A DNA stretch of 64,000 nt from positions 22,294,001-22,358,000 of the forward strand of contig OY783207.1 in assembly GCA_963678705.1 (NCBI GenBank), in the 5' to 3' direction. Of the stretch, positions 22,343-34,385 are shown one piece after another (within the stretch, counting starts at the first letter, position 1; the number at the start of each line of letters is the position of its first letter). The notes below the pieces were generated by a model. That model did no database searches, was not told where the DNA came from, and was given only the letters and a program-made list of their open reading frames with translations. Origin of the DNA: Panorpa germanica (taxonomy: Eukaryota > Arthropoda > Insecta > Mecoptera > Panorpidae). The translations under genes were made by a program, and so were the position numbers.

Positions 22343-22510
22343 TACGTGAGCTCTGTCGATTCGAAATATCAACTATGTTGGCCGTTGGCGCTATAGCGCC
22401 ATCTATTGCGTTCGTGAGTATATGTCTGCACTGAACGGTCACTGTTTTACCGACAGACGAGCTTTGTATTAATTAAAGAAATATAATTTCTTTACACATA
22501 TACACTCAAC
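22343..22510 (+). repeat. dispersed repeat, copy 1 (TGTTGGCCGTTGGC family)
   Basis: Shares with 40797-40985 the blocks AAATATCAACTRTGYTGGCC, GTTGGC, CGGTCA and AAAGAAATATAATTTCTTTA followed by CACATRTAYACNC. AAAGAAATTATATTTCTTT is itself palindromic. Also carries GGCGCTATAGCGCC, a perfect 14-bp palindrome. Family unknown. Confidence 0.55.
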
Positions 22511-23537
22511 TGAGAAAGAACACAAAATTAAACGATAATTAAAGGATGTCATGACTGAGGATACGATCAAGATTTAGACAGACAGATCTAATGATGCGAC
22601 AGTTATTCAAATATAAACCGGAATTATGTTCATTTGACTCACTTAGTGAGTGAGAGCACGTATAAAGAATAGCCATGGCCTTTACGGTCACGGCCGTCAT
22701 TTCAGTATCGCTATGAGTGAACAGAAAAGCGATTGCTTCACTGGATCCTGTTTGACGCTAAGATTGCTTATTGAAATAAGGTTTGAAGACGACACTGCTG
22801 TCGAACAGTACATGTGCACTGGGCAATCAAAAGATTCATCTTCCAATCCGATTGTGAAAATGCATCTCTGTTAATTCTTAAAAAAACTCCATTTATTGTT
22901 TTATAAATTCTGTATTAAATTATTCCGGTTTAAATTTGAATGAGCTTTGTATTATAGGACTCGACAAATATGACCTAAGATGTTAATGCTATTGCACCGA
23001 AGCGATTGAACTTTTGTTGAACGATGTTGTTCCATCGTTGTTGTTCAGTTGTTATAGTAAAAGTTTGGCCAGTGCTGCTTCCTTAATGTTTAATGTGATT
23101 TTTTACTACTCAAACAGCTATATGCAAATACACGCAATAAAAGAAAATAAAATACGACTACTACTACCTGTTTAAACCAACCATTTCCAAGTGTTAAAAT
23201 GTAACATCTATTGACTATAATTTTTTATGAACTACGTTTATTTGGATCATTTATTTTAACAAATTTACTCAAACTACGAGTATTTTATTAGAAGCACTCG
23301 TCATAATTTATGACTGCAGCAATATATTTTGTTTGTTTCTTTACGTAATGCTGTCATAAAATACGAGAATGTCCTCAATAAACAACAGCGTTGTTTGTTT
23401 TTATAACATGGAACTTTATGGAAGCGATATTAGAAAATTAGGTAAAGATTAGCCAAGAGGAGGTCCTTCTAAATTTGTACTTACCAATTATTTGACCTCT
23501 GTTTGAAAGTGGAGTTGATATATAAAGTGTTAGGATG

Positions 23538-23749
23538 CTTTCACATTGGAACCGATTACTGATCGAATGACTTTTTCAGTCATTATCAGTAATGTACCAT
23601 ATTATCAATACGAACGTATGAAGGACACACTTTTTCAATACAGTAGTGTATTGATAAACATTAAAGTAGAAACAATAGTAAACTGTAGTAATGTGACTAC
23701 ACCGTATTGCAAATCCGGAGGTCGCAAGTAGTCGATTCCAGTGTGAGAG
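23538..23749. mobile_element. CTTTCACATTGGAA-ended MITE
   Basis: 212 bp with about 23-bp terminal inverted repeats: left CTTTCACATTGGAACCGATT, right (inverted) CTCTCACACTGGAATCGACT. Internal TTATCAATACGAACGTATGA and TTGATAAACATTAAAG blocks recur inverted at 56263-56445. No ORF of note and no clear target duplication. Confidence 0.7.
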
Positions 23750-23868
23750 TAGATAAGAGTCCTCATTGCTCGTATCAAGCGTTTTGGCTTTATTAAATAA
23801 AACGTCGAAGAGACGTGAAGAAGGGAGTGAAGGCGTATGCAGTGCCGTAATTTTAGCGTTTCATTTAG

Positions 23869-24109
23869 CCCAGTAAACATTTTGCAGTCCCTTTGCCATC
23901 ATATTGAAGATACGTATGATTTTTTTCTCATGAAAGAGTTCATTTTCATATCAGTTTCTCACAGTCGTTCATATGAAATGTCTATTTTATCGGCTAAAAA
24001 TGCGAAACCACTCCACCTATCGGAATACAAATGAAGATAAAGTTGATGCGAACTATAATTGAAGTGCAATAGTGACAAAACAGGACACTTCACCAAATTG
24101 TTTACTAGG
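23869..24109 (+). mobile_element. TA-type CCCAGTAAAC MITE copy
   Basis: Left end CCCAGTAAACATTTTGCAGT, right end CACCAAATTGTTTACTAGG. Follows the family consensus throughout: TTTGCCATCATATTGAAGA, AGTTTCTCACAGTCGTTCAT, CGGAATACAAATGAAGATAA, TGATGCGAACTATAATTGAA. It lies 120 bp from the previous MITE. Confidence 0.85.
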
Positions 24110-27100
24110 AGCTCATGAAGTTATTGTAGTAAAATGAGGTTTAGTGAAACATTACAAAAGTTTAAAAAAAATATAGCAGCAATGATAAGCATCCAAGGAA
24201 AACATTTTTGCCGGTGTTCAATTATGGTACACGGAAACTTATTTCTAAATGAATTCCAGAACAAGTGCGGTTGCTAGACTGTTCCTGATTTAAACATCTA
24301 AAAGGAGATGAATAAAGGAGTTCGTTCATCTAAGATATTTGTTCTTCTGCAAGGTATATCAACTCAGTCCAAAGATAAGCGCCCACAGTTCCGCACTACT
24401 CGCATAAAACGGATTAGCTTTATTGAATTGGAATGCAGAAGAGAAGAAAGGGGGAGGGAGAGAGTCGTATAATGTGATGACTATGTTACGATATGGTTTA
24501 ATCAGACAAATGGGCAAATGTTGTCGGCATTGAAGAGTGACTCTTGAAATACATAGTGACATCAGTTATTGCCACAGTAGAACCGTAGTTGTCACTGCAT
24601 ACACCTTTCCACCTGGTTCCTTCTCTCAACATTTCATTCAATAAGGAACCATCTATTAATTACGTCAAACGCAAAGAAGGGAGGAGAGAGTGTACAAAGT
24701 GTGATAAGCGGGGGCGACCTCATATCTAATATAAAATTCACAGAGAAAATAAAAATTAAGAACAAAAAACAAAATATATATTTTTTCAAATATGAGACGT
24801 CATCGAGTGATTCACAATGTGTGATAAGATGTAACAACAGGGACGAAGGTCTAAGGAATAATGAAATTTGTCTGATGTATTTGATGGATGCCCCCTAAAG
24901 TCAATGTGTATGGGACGAAGAATACGGTCATGTGGACGCTTACATTAAATAAGTACAAATCATTACATAACAAAATTAATATTAGTATGCTTATTTAAAG
25001 ACACCCTTCCCCTGTTTCCTGTCCTCCCCTACGTCCCCCTCATCAAGAGGCGGTAATTAGAATATTACCATCATTCATTACACACGGGACGTGACAAATG
25101 TATTAAACGGTTTCACAAACAACAGTTAAATTTAAACAAAGGTTAACTTTCCTAAACAAATCTTTAAAATCTCTGTTACAGAGATGGTCCGGCCCGGTGC
25201 TGGACCTAGTGCCCTAGGATCGTGGAGGTACATCATGTACAGGTACTTAGGTCACCTTTTAACATCTCTTCTTCTTCGTTTAAACATTTCTTTGTAACGA
25301 TTTAATATGGTTAATATATCTTTTTATTTTTTTTTCTATTTCTTTTATTTAGTTTAAATCTTTTTTTAAAATCTTAAAAAAACCTCAATTGTTATTATGT
25401 ACTCGTTCGTATTTAGAAATAAAAGAACTATTTCTCTTAGGTAAATGCTTCATTAAAAAGTTAAGACGTGAATCTTAACTATGTTAAAGGTGGTTCACAA
25501 TGGACTTCGTTTTCTTACATTCCTAATTGGATTATAGTGCGTTTAAGGACAGTTTAATATTAAATGGTAGAATATATGAGTCGTCCAGAATCAAAGCTGA
25601 CTAGTTGATGTTTTTGTGAAACTGAGAAAAGGGCCAAAATGTTATTAAAACATCACCTTACAATAAATTTTGAAAGTTTTTTGTGATTCTGTTAAATAAC
25701 ATAATAAAGTGACTGTGGTATAAACTGTTTAACAAATTATTTTCTTTAAATATTGAATATTAATATTTTATATATATTATGTGTTTAATGTATTATAAAA
25801 AGTAATATTTTCGGCAAATTATGTCAAAGTAACTAGCCAACTTTGATTCTGTATAGCATACTTTATAATGGCGGGTACAGACTTGCGTGTTTGGGTTCAA
25901 ACATTTGGTGTTTGTGTACAAAGACACATAGTTCGTGCTCAGTTGACAAACTTTTGAAATTCGTACACATAGAAAAACATTTCGCCCAAATATTAGCTTC
26001 GGGTATAAAAACAAAACCTGAACTTAAACGTAACATGAATGTAAAATATTATTCATCATATAGAGTCTTAGAGCATTTATATATGGAGTGAGAATGCTGG
26101 ACCTGAAAGTGTGCGAGAGAGAAAGGCATATGTTCCTATTTGTTCTCTATGCGCATGTGTCGAAAGTGACAGTTGTCAAGTCAGAGTTGTCTAGATATAA
26201 TACGTGACAGTTGTTAAATATGACATTATATTGATGTAGAATAATGTAGATATGTATAAATATAAATAAACTATATCTATATATATATACAGCAGAATAC
26301 ATTATACTTCCTTTTCGACAGTTGTGTTGACTACCTAAACAACAAATCAGCTAAATCAGCAAATATAATAACAGCAAAAACAGTACATTTTCGCTTAAGA
26401 AGCTACAAACCACTGTCTATCAGCACGGTCCAAATACCCCGAAACATTGCGTGAACGCAATGAATCAGCTGAACGTAGGCCCATGTCAATCAGTAGTATA
26501 GCTTTCGTGAATTCAGTCGACATGGAGCGTTTTTCAAGATCGAACTGTGCGCTTTGTGTTCTACAATTTCACAAACACAATAATTCAAAAATCGAAAATT
26601 TAGATCACATTAATTTCCCAATGTTTGCAGTTTCCTAATCAATAAATGTTTTTATATTGTTGACTTTGCTAGACAAAAAATGAACAGTTCAAAATGGAGA
26701 GTATAGTGCTCCACTGACGTATTACGAGGTCCCTTCCAATTTAAGGTTTGAGGACTTCTCAATTACAATTTAGATTTTTATACAGTCGTGAAGTTATAAA
26801 CAATTGGTGATTCCAAATTTCATTGTCTAGCAATGTATATCGATATACTGAAGATTAGTAATGTCGCTTATGTCGTCCATATCATAATAATACCACGATA
26901 ACACGAAAGTTTTCCAGTCAGGTTGGTAAAGAAGTAACATTCAATATCTACTCTAAATGGCAATACTTGCGGAGTGGAAGCATTATTATTTAATCATTAA
27001 TTTACGACATTTTTATTTTTCTAAGTCTCGCAATCTCTGTGTTATGTTTTCCCAATTCAAGACCACCAATCCTTGTGTCCCCGAGTTCAACTACCAACCT

Positions 27101-28160
27101 GTACGGATCTACAGCAACCATCCTTGATCATTCCAACACTGTCCTTCTGCAGCTCCCCAACTGATTTCTACCTCAACACATTCCCCAGTGTAGCTTTTAT
27201 TTTTTTTTCATGTTTACGCGTCTTTGTTAATTGTGATTCCAACATTTCTTGACGTTGACAGATGGTAGGTCAGTGTAGCCATCACCTTTCTTGGCGGACA
27301 TCTTGTTTTCAAGATCTCAACACCATTTTTATTTATGTTATGACATATTTTTAATTGTGTAATTAAAGAAATAAGGTAATTTTAAATTATTTTAGTTTTG
27401 TTTTATTAAAATTTTATAAAATAGAATTCTTGGTATTAATGTCATTAACAATAATGTAGCAGAGGTTTTTAGGTGCTTTATTTGTCAACAGATGTCAGTG
27501 GCTTCTTGAGATGTGGACCACTGTAGGTTCAAGACATTAAATCAAGGGGCTCATGAACGTCACATCAGGTGGAGTGCAATGAGTCATCGTTTTGTTGGCA
27601 GGGTGAGTGCACTTCTCTTGTTTAAATAACATTTAGTAAAACTGTAAATGAGCTAATAACTGTACTGGACAATTGCACATTAAAAATAACTGTGCTATGG
27701 AAATAGTATGACAACCGAAATTACAAGAAACAAGTAACTGCATTTACTCGAAATTAATTAACTTCAGGACTGGGTTGGACTGCGAATTAGAACCAAAAAT
27801 CGCACAGAAATAAACTCGCTATTCTGTTACACATGGAATCATATGAGCGTACACTTGCGTTTTTATATATCGCAATTATACAATTTTTATTTTTTAATAG
27901 TAATTAGCACTAGAAATTTTTTCACCGGTGGAAATACTTTACAGCATAAGGCCCTTAAACCAATATATTACATTTATCTAAATTTTATAATACATAATTT
28001 ATATAGTATATAATTCTTTTCTATTTTTCAGCTGTTTACAAATTTGCGATGTGAATTTATTTCCCCATGATTTTTATTCGCAGTGCGGTCTTAGCCTTAC
28101 ACGAAAGGTTGCAGATTACATACATATCACAAAAGTTTAAAAAATACAAAAATATCGAAA
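24110..28160. other. intergenic stretch without recognised gene
   Basis: No coding or RNA gene supported. About 24410-24480 and 24640-24710 carry short degraded segments of a shared type (a cognate of AATAARG..., then a GAAGGGAGGAGAGAGTGTA purine run) that recur near 43205, 51070 and 47585. Around 25180-25260 and 27050-27200 the sequence is GC-richer with no repeat match. A short polypeptide frame near 26405-26520 is Arg/Glu/Ser-rich, without a known domain. Confidence 0.5.
26166..26214 (+). promoter_or_regulatory. paired TGACAG (Hth/Meis-type) sites
   Basis: The 11-mer GTGACAGTTGT occurs twice, at 26166-26176 and 26204-26214. TGACAG is the known Meis/Hth core. The first site continues TTGTCA, giving a near-inverted pair. 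With hth as the only anchored gene this could be an autoregulatory site, but a 6-mer pair can arise by chance. Confidence 0.25.
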
Positions 28161-28164
28161 GATG

Positions 28165-28430
28165 AAGGTGGCGGTACAGTGGCTAACAGTACTTAAGTCT
28201 AACGTGTCTCTTCGGGTTCTATCACCGAACCAGTGCTATACTTTCTGGGTTGAATTGTTTTCAAAGTATAATTAATTATATGTTTTCATAATAGGTATAC
28301 TTATTAGTTAGCGGTGGTGAACACATATATGAGGCCACGAAACCTTAAAAACTAACAATACAATTTGAGGTTATCGGTCATAAGACTCCAAATAGGAAAT
28401 AGGTGGCCGTAAATTAAATTAAAAAATCAA
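28165..28430 (+). repeat. tRNA-derived SINE copy (diverged, nearly full length)
   Basis: Order of blocks as in the reference SINE: ACAGTGGCTAACAGTACTTA, GTCTCTTCGGGTTCTATCAC (decayed box B), CTTTCTGGGTTGAATTG, ACACATATATGAGGCCACGA, AAATAGGAAATAGGTGGCCG and an A-rich 3' end. Confidence 0.65.
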
Positions 28431-29444
28431 AAGATGATTGAAAACTAAAGAAAGATGCGATCCTAGGGTCTACTATGACAATAACTGAGATCAGCAAGTC
28501 ACCGAGCATTACCGACGATATTTGTACGACTAAACCAAATAGATACCATTAAAAGCCGTAGTTGTCACGGCTTCTCGCTTTGTTTTCTTCCATGTTCTAT
28601 TCAATAAAGACAATGCGTTTGATGCGAGCAGTAGTTAACCTGTGGACGCTACTCCCACTTCATAGAAATTTCAAGAAATGACACATACCAAACTGTCTCA
28701 AAGAATTAATTGCCCTTTCAAAGGAGGACGGTTGGCAACCCTATTAATGACTAAAGAAGACATAGATATTGCTATACACAAATATATTTCTCTTACTTTT
28801 AAAATATTTTAAAATTTGCTTAAATCAAAGAGATTTCAGTTTAAACAAGCACTAGCATTCGTTGACAAGAGCAGTGTAGTTCTGTTACTCCAACAGCACT
28901 CTTACCTTGTATTCGTACGTGCACTGACAGCAACAATTATTAATCTAAAGTCCTGATGCTCCTTTTCCGAGCATAGAGCTACCAATCAATAATACATCAA
29001 AGTCGTAGTACAAGCAAACAGTTTTGTGTTTGAACCTGTGTGGCAGTGGCTCTAACTATACGACTAAAACGATAACTTTTTATTTTCGTAAATATTTGAA
29101 ATTGGAAAAACGCTACTAACTCAAAATGACAAGATGTTAAACGTCTAATCATAAGATGAGGCTGAGCACAGTGCTTGCGCACGTGCAGATTAAGATAACC
29201 GTTATTAGTAATTACAGAATTCAAATTGTATGCTATAACGAATCTATTGCTTAATAGATGTCACTTAAATCGATTAACTGTCACAAAATAAATATCGAAA
29301 TATTTTGATATTAAAATATAATTGGGAAATAAGTTATTTAAAGATATAATTTATTCAAAATGGAGCGAATTGTTTCATCTAAAGGTGGTTTTGTGCCGTA
29401 TTCTTCTGTGTCGTAAATATCTTCTTCCGGCATAGTTTGAAGTC

Positions 29445-29515
29445 CTGATGACACCTGACTTGTGTGTCTTTGAGTTCAACTATTGAGTCAGCGCTATATT
29501 TTCTGGGTTTTCAAA
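29445..29515 (+). repeat. possible SINE 5' fragment
   Basis: GATGACACCTGACTTGTGTG, TCTTTGAGTTCAACTATTGA and TATATTTTCTGGGTTTTC follow the SINE 5' half in order, but the 3' half is absent. Confidence 0.4.
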
Positions 29516-29706
29516 AATAATGTACCACATGTTCCACAGTGATAAATTGCATGAAATTGATTTCTCTATTGATACTTAATAACTATAATGGGGGGTCTAA
29601 GCATTCGTGCTTCATATACAAATGTCTGAAATGAATGTACTTACGTGCGTTCGTTTACGAATGTTTGCCCTGTGAGCTTTAGTCATTCGTACACGACATG
29701 CAGGTG

Positions 29707-29929
29707 CTCAGTAAACATTTTGGAGTCACTTTGCCATCATATTGAAAATGCGTATAATTTTATTGTCATGAACGAGCTCATTTACAATTCAGTTTCTCAC
29801 AGTTGGTTAAATGAAAAATCTATTTTATCGGCTACAATTGACGAAACCACTTCACTCACCTGTCGGAATATAATTGAAGGTTAATATGATGCGAACTATA
29901 ATCAAAGTTCAATAGTGATATAAACTGGG
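29707..29929 (+). mobile_element. CCCAGTAAAC MITE copy with damaged right end
   Basis: Left end CTCAGTAAACATTTTGGAGT, followed by TTTGCCATCATATTGAAAA, TCAGTTTCTCACAGTTGG and TCGGAATATAATTGAAGG. The right terminus has lost the CACCAAATTGT segment and keeps only ACTGGG. Confidence 0.75.
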
Positions 29930-31687
29930 TGTGAAAACATCCACGAGTTCACCCGAGTTCAGAAATTTGGTACTTTCAATATAGAATGACCAACTCATTT
30001 GTACGATATCTTGAATAACTTTTTCTCAGCTGGTCTTACAGTTTATGTTAGTTATGACATTTTCTCATTCGCTACATCTTCACTCATAAACGTGACAAGT
30101 TTCATGTCACCAGCCAGATGTGGAAGATATGCTATGTTGTCAAACTAACACTCTCCAAAAATATATGAATAGTGTATAATTTCCAAGTTATCAACATGTG
30201 CGTAACTTCAGATTTCATGTTATTAAGTTTAAAGAATAGAGATTAAAGTAACCCTTGTCGGAGGTGTTCATTTTTTAATAGTCTGGTAAACTGATGACAT
30301 AACTGAAATTTAACCTAAAGAATGGATTTTTTAATTCAAGTTTTGTCAAGGACCACAGTTAACTAACGAAAAGTGTAACTGAGGTATTTAAGTTTACAGT
30401 GTTGTTCGAGCAAAACAAAAATATATGTTAAGAAGCAAAAATATCAACCTAGTTTATAATAAACCACTGAAAATGGAACAACTTGCCGATTACTTAGAAT
30501 ATAATTTTTTAATCAATTCCAGATTTTTGTTTTATGAACATCTCCATGCAATAAATGTATCGTAATTAGGAATGATGCTATTAAACATCCAGCCGATGAG
30601 TTTTATTTTGTAACATTTAGTTGTAATTTATTTGTGACGTTAATAGTTCTCCTAGCGCACCACACGCCACTCTACCGAACTACGATCGCATTACAAATTA
30701 TCTAAATGAGTAACGGCATTTCTTTTTATTATTTTCTTGTTTGACAGCTGCCATTTTGTGGTATTTTTTTCTTAATTTATACTCACACGTCGGTTTAAAA
30801 TGACTAATGATCGAGTTGACAACTCAATAAACTCTGTCACTGCCCTGTTATCCCTTATGCTTCATTCTATACACCATACAGCATCCAGCTCAGGATACAT
30901 TTCCATTCATAAACCCGTCCAGATTTCTTAACATAATTTTTCATAATTCTTCCACCCTAGTTTCAAACCTTTTTGTTTGGATATTTGCTAATGTATCAAT
31001 TACTCATGGGTAAGTGAGTGTTTCTCTTTGAAGTTTTATTTAATATATCTACGGGTGGTATGACAATGCTAAATTTTTATTAAATTTATCAAATTTTCAA
31101 CTGTGTTTACTTATGAATATGTTTTAATTTATTACTTTTTAAAACGTTTTGATTTTTTTGACAAATTTGTAGTATCATTAATATTTTCTAAATTATGATG
31201 TTGAAGGTTAGTAAATAAAATCGACACCTGAACAATGGACGCACTTGTTGTATGGATTGTACTGTCAAACAAACAAACAAATATATACATAAACAGTTAA
31301 ACGATCATTAATTGAATATTATCGTGTTCTCGAATAAACGAAACGCAAACATTCGGCTTATAACTAATTATAAAATTCTAAAACAAATTAAAACAACTAA
31401 AATTACGCAGCCGAAAAGCAACCGCCGTTGTTAAGTAGCGCTAGTGTTTGTGGTGATCATTGTTATGTCGACGCAATGTGTAAGTTCAGTGTGCTACTGG
31501 GAGCATTCTACTTTCGCACGTTTGCTCATAATAACCCCACAAAATGAGTGCCGCAATAAAAGATTCCACTAAATGTGAATTGGATCGTGTAATAACGTAT
31601 CTTGAGCAAATATTCTTGTCAGCTGCAGATAATCATCGTGAATTATTCTGTATACGACCCAAATATTGTTAGTGCTTCAGTCCATCC

Positions 31688-32340
31688 TAGGGCTTCACAC
31701 GAGCATGAGACTTTTCTCGTCTCGTCTCGTAAAAGGGATTTCTGAAAACTATTGTGACGGTATCGAGACCACATCCAGCGAGACCCGAGAGTCTCGTTTC
31801 CGGTCTCGTTGACGTTATTTCAAAAAAAGATTGCGAGAAAAAGAAACTAACCATAACATAAACGTTCAACCTTTTTTTATTACAAAAAAAGGTTAGATCG
31901 TACATTTACGAAATATAGAATCTGGTAAACAAACATCTGTTAAATATTTTATTTTATAATTTTGTCTTTTACAACATTTTGTAGCCGAAGGGAATGAAAC
32001 GAATGTTTCAAGGAAAAATAAATGTGAATATAAATTATTTACAATGCGATTGTTTCAAGACATTTTAGGCTTTAGTTGCCGCAAAAATGTCGTTGAGTGT
32101 AGGTGTCAACTGTGTATAAAAAATTATATTTATGATTATAATTTGTAGAAACTACTAACGCATTTATTAATTTTAATAGAATGAATTACTTTGTTTAAGA
32201 CTATCTTTGAAGTAAGTTTTCATAATTACGAGATGTGACGAGACGAGACGAGCCAAACGATTAAGACGATTTTCTAAACTAACGAGAACAAGACGGGATT
32301 TTTGAAACTCTCGCCTTATCTCGTCTCGTGCGCAGCCCTA
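31688..32340. mobile_element. non-autonomous hAT element with perfect 8-bp target duplication
   Basis: 653 bp bounded by identical GTCCATCC at 31680-31687 and 32341-32348. The terminal inverted repeats are TAGGGCTTCACACGAGCATG and, inverted, TAGGGCTGCGCACGAGACGA. Subterminal zones are dense in CGAGA/TCTCG pentamers (about 31710-31820 and 32230-32340), a likely transposase-binding array. 8-bp duplications and ends near YAGGG mark hAT. The middle is AT-rich and has no transposase frame, so it depended on an enzyme from elsewhere. Confidence 0.9.
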
Positions 32341-33608
32341 GTCCATCCTATTGTTTAAGAATGGAAGAACAAACATTCATGTTGATCAAGGTAGTGGTAA
32401 GCTTTCCTAACAGTTCTCGCTAATTTCTCGGACTATTTTGCACGAGATTATCCCCGAAATATTAGGCTACCAAAATTCTGTAGACGGTGGATACCGAGCG
32501 ACTAATGCGGCGAATTTTCTACAGAACGAACTTGCAAATTAGTATACGGTATGCCTAGAAGTTGAATTTAAAAGGTGACTATGTTGAACAATAGTGGAAA
32601 ACTCTAGTTTCAAAATGCACTTAATAAAACATTTGCGTTTATACAAAACTGAGCTCAAAATTGAATTATTTTTGTATTTCATTGAAGGTGCTCTAGTTCG
32701 CAGTAATGTAGCTCCGTCCCTGTAAGACGTACTAAAAAATATTGTATGAAAAATTTGTAGAAAATTGAGTTCTCTTTAAGATTGGTAATAACTATTTTTG
32801 TCATACGATTCACTGGTAAAGAGATATTGCCAATAAACCATTTTTGCCGCTATTTGTCCAAGATGGCGTTGCGAGCGAACGTCGCACGTGTTGGATAAAT
32901 TTGAGGTTTCATTAACAGCCCAAACTTTAAAACATATCCAAGAATTAGAACTACCGGCCCTCATGTCAGGTAAAGCCGTAAAGTTTCCGGATTAAAACAA
33001 AGATTACTTTCGAAACAGTCCTCCTATTTGCAAGATCATACAAATTACGTTGTGTTGTACATTTGCTTGTTAGAAATACCAATGCATCCATCATAATTCA
33101 TACTGAACAACACAACTTCGTGCTGGGATAAGAGATATAGAAGAACAGCAAATAAATAAATAAATTTAATAATAATAAGAAGGATTGTTCTGTCAATATT
33201 GATTGTACATTTAACACGTGTATTTCGGATTAAACGTTAGTCCAGGCTTACCAACTTGAACATTGCGATTAAAAAAAAGTATTTGTAATCATTTAAAGAT
33301 CGGAATCCATCATAAATCGCGTCCGTAGCGTTGGATGCTGAGATGGACCAAGAACAAGACCAAGATTACAAGAAGAAACACAAAAGAAAGAACCGCCGTG
33401 CCGCGCCGCACCGCACTACGTTCGCAGCACTGTTCCATGCCGCGGCTCAATTGTTGTCTAAGTATACTTAAATAATGCAAAGTCATCATTTAAGAGGTTC
33501 TTGTTCACTTATTTAAACAATATTTGAATGATTTTACAATATTTTATAAGAGGTTTAATCTGATACTTGTTATCCACTTTGATGTGTCACTTTACGCACA
33601 CAAACACT

Positions 33609-33635
33609 CACACACACACACACACACAACACACA
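33609..33635. repeat. (AC)n microsatellite
   Basis: CACA run broken once (AACACACA) near its end. It lies inside the longest open frame of the window (33524-33910), which I do not regard as a gene because the frame consists of this repeat and hydrophobic AT-rich codons. Confidence 0.9.
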
Positions 33636-34153
33636 GGGTATTTTATTTTGTTTCTAAAGATTCTATTTTTTATGTTGAACTTCAACTCGATGCTCCATTG
33701 TTGTGTGGTACCACTGGCGGTGGTGTATGTATGCTGAGGTTGGTATTAGATATTGCTAACACTGCTTCACTTTACTTTACTTTGTTTTATTATAAAGTTC
33801 TTCTGGATGTTGAATTATTATTTTTTTGTATTGTTTGTGTGAAGTGTTTTTACCAAGAATTTAATTACGTAGTTTGTACTTGTAATAGGGGGGAGGAGGG
33901 TGCAGGTTAGAAGTATTGAGTCACCTTAAATATTATTTCATGTTCTTTTGAAAGTACCCACAGGCGCATTGAAACGGGGGCGACTTGTTACAGGTCTAGT
34001 CGCACTGGGAAATTATTTCACGCAACTTTTCTCGGCGCGGTTTTAATTCCGTATACTGACACACGCGGAATTAAATTCGAAATGGGTGTATGTATGTTCA
34101 TATGATTCAATGTTTTACAGAATTCGTGTTATTTTTATTCCGCAGTGCGACAT

Positions 34154-34385
34154 ACCAGTAAACACTTTGGTGAAGTGTCCTATTTTGTGACGTTTCTTTC
34201 GCTATTGCTCTTCAATTATAGTTCGCATCAACTATATATTCATTTGTATTCCGACAGATGGAGTGGATTCGCCATTTGTTGTGGATAAAATAGACATTTC
34301 ATATGAACGGTTTTGTAACTGCAAATGAACTCTTTCATGACAAACAAATCATATGCATTTTCAATATAAAGGTAAAATGAGTCAG
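34154..34385 (-). mobile_element. CCCAGTAAAC MITE copy, reverse orientation, one end missing
   Basis: Starts CCAGTAAACACTTTGGTGAA, the inverted right end of the family, then CAATTATAGTTCGCATCAAC, TTCATTTGTATTCCGACAGA and ATTTCATATGAACGG. It ends after TGCATTTTCAATATAAAGG, before the other terminus. Confidence 0.8.

Noticed and set aside
33524-33910. Longest open frame (128 aa) as a gene
   Set aside because: It runs through an AC microsatellite (HTHTHTH) and AT-rich hydrophobic codons, with no domain, no homologue recognised and no splice context.
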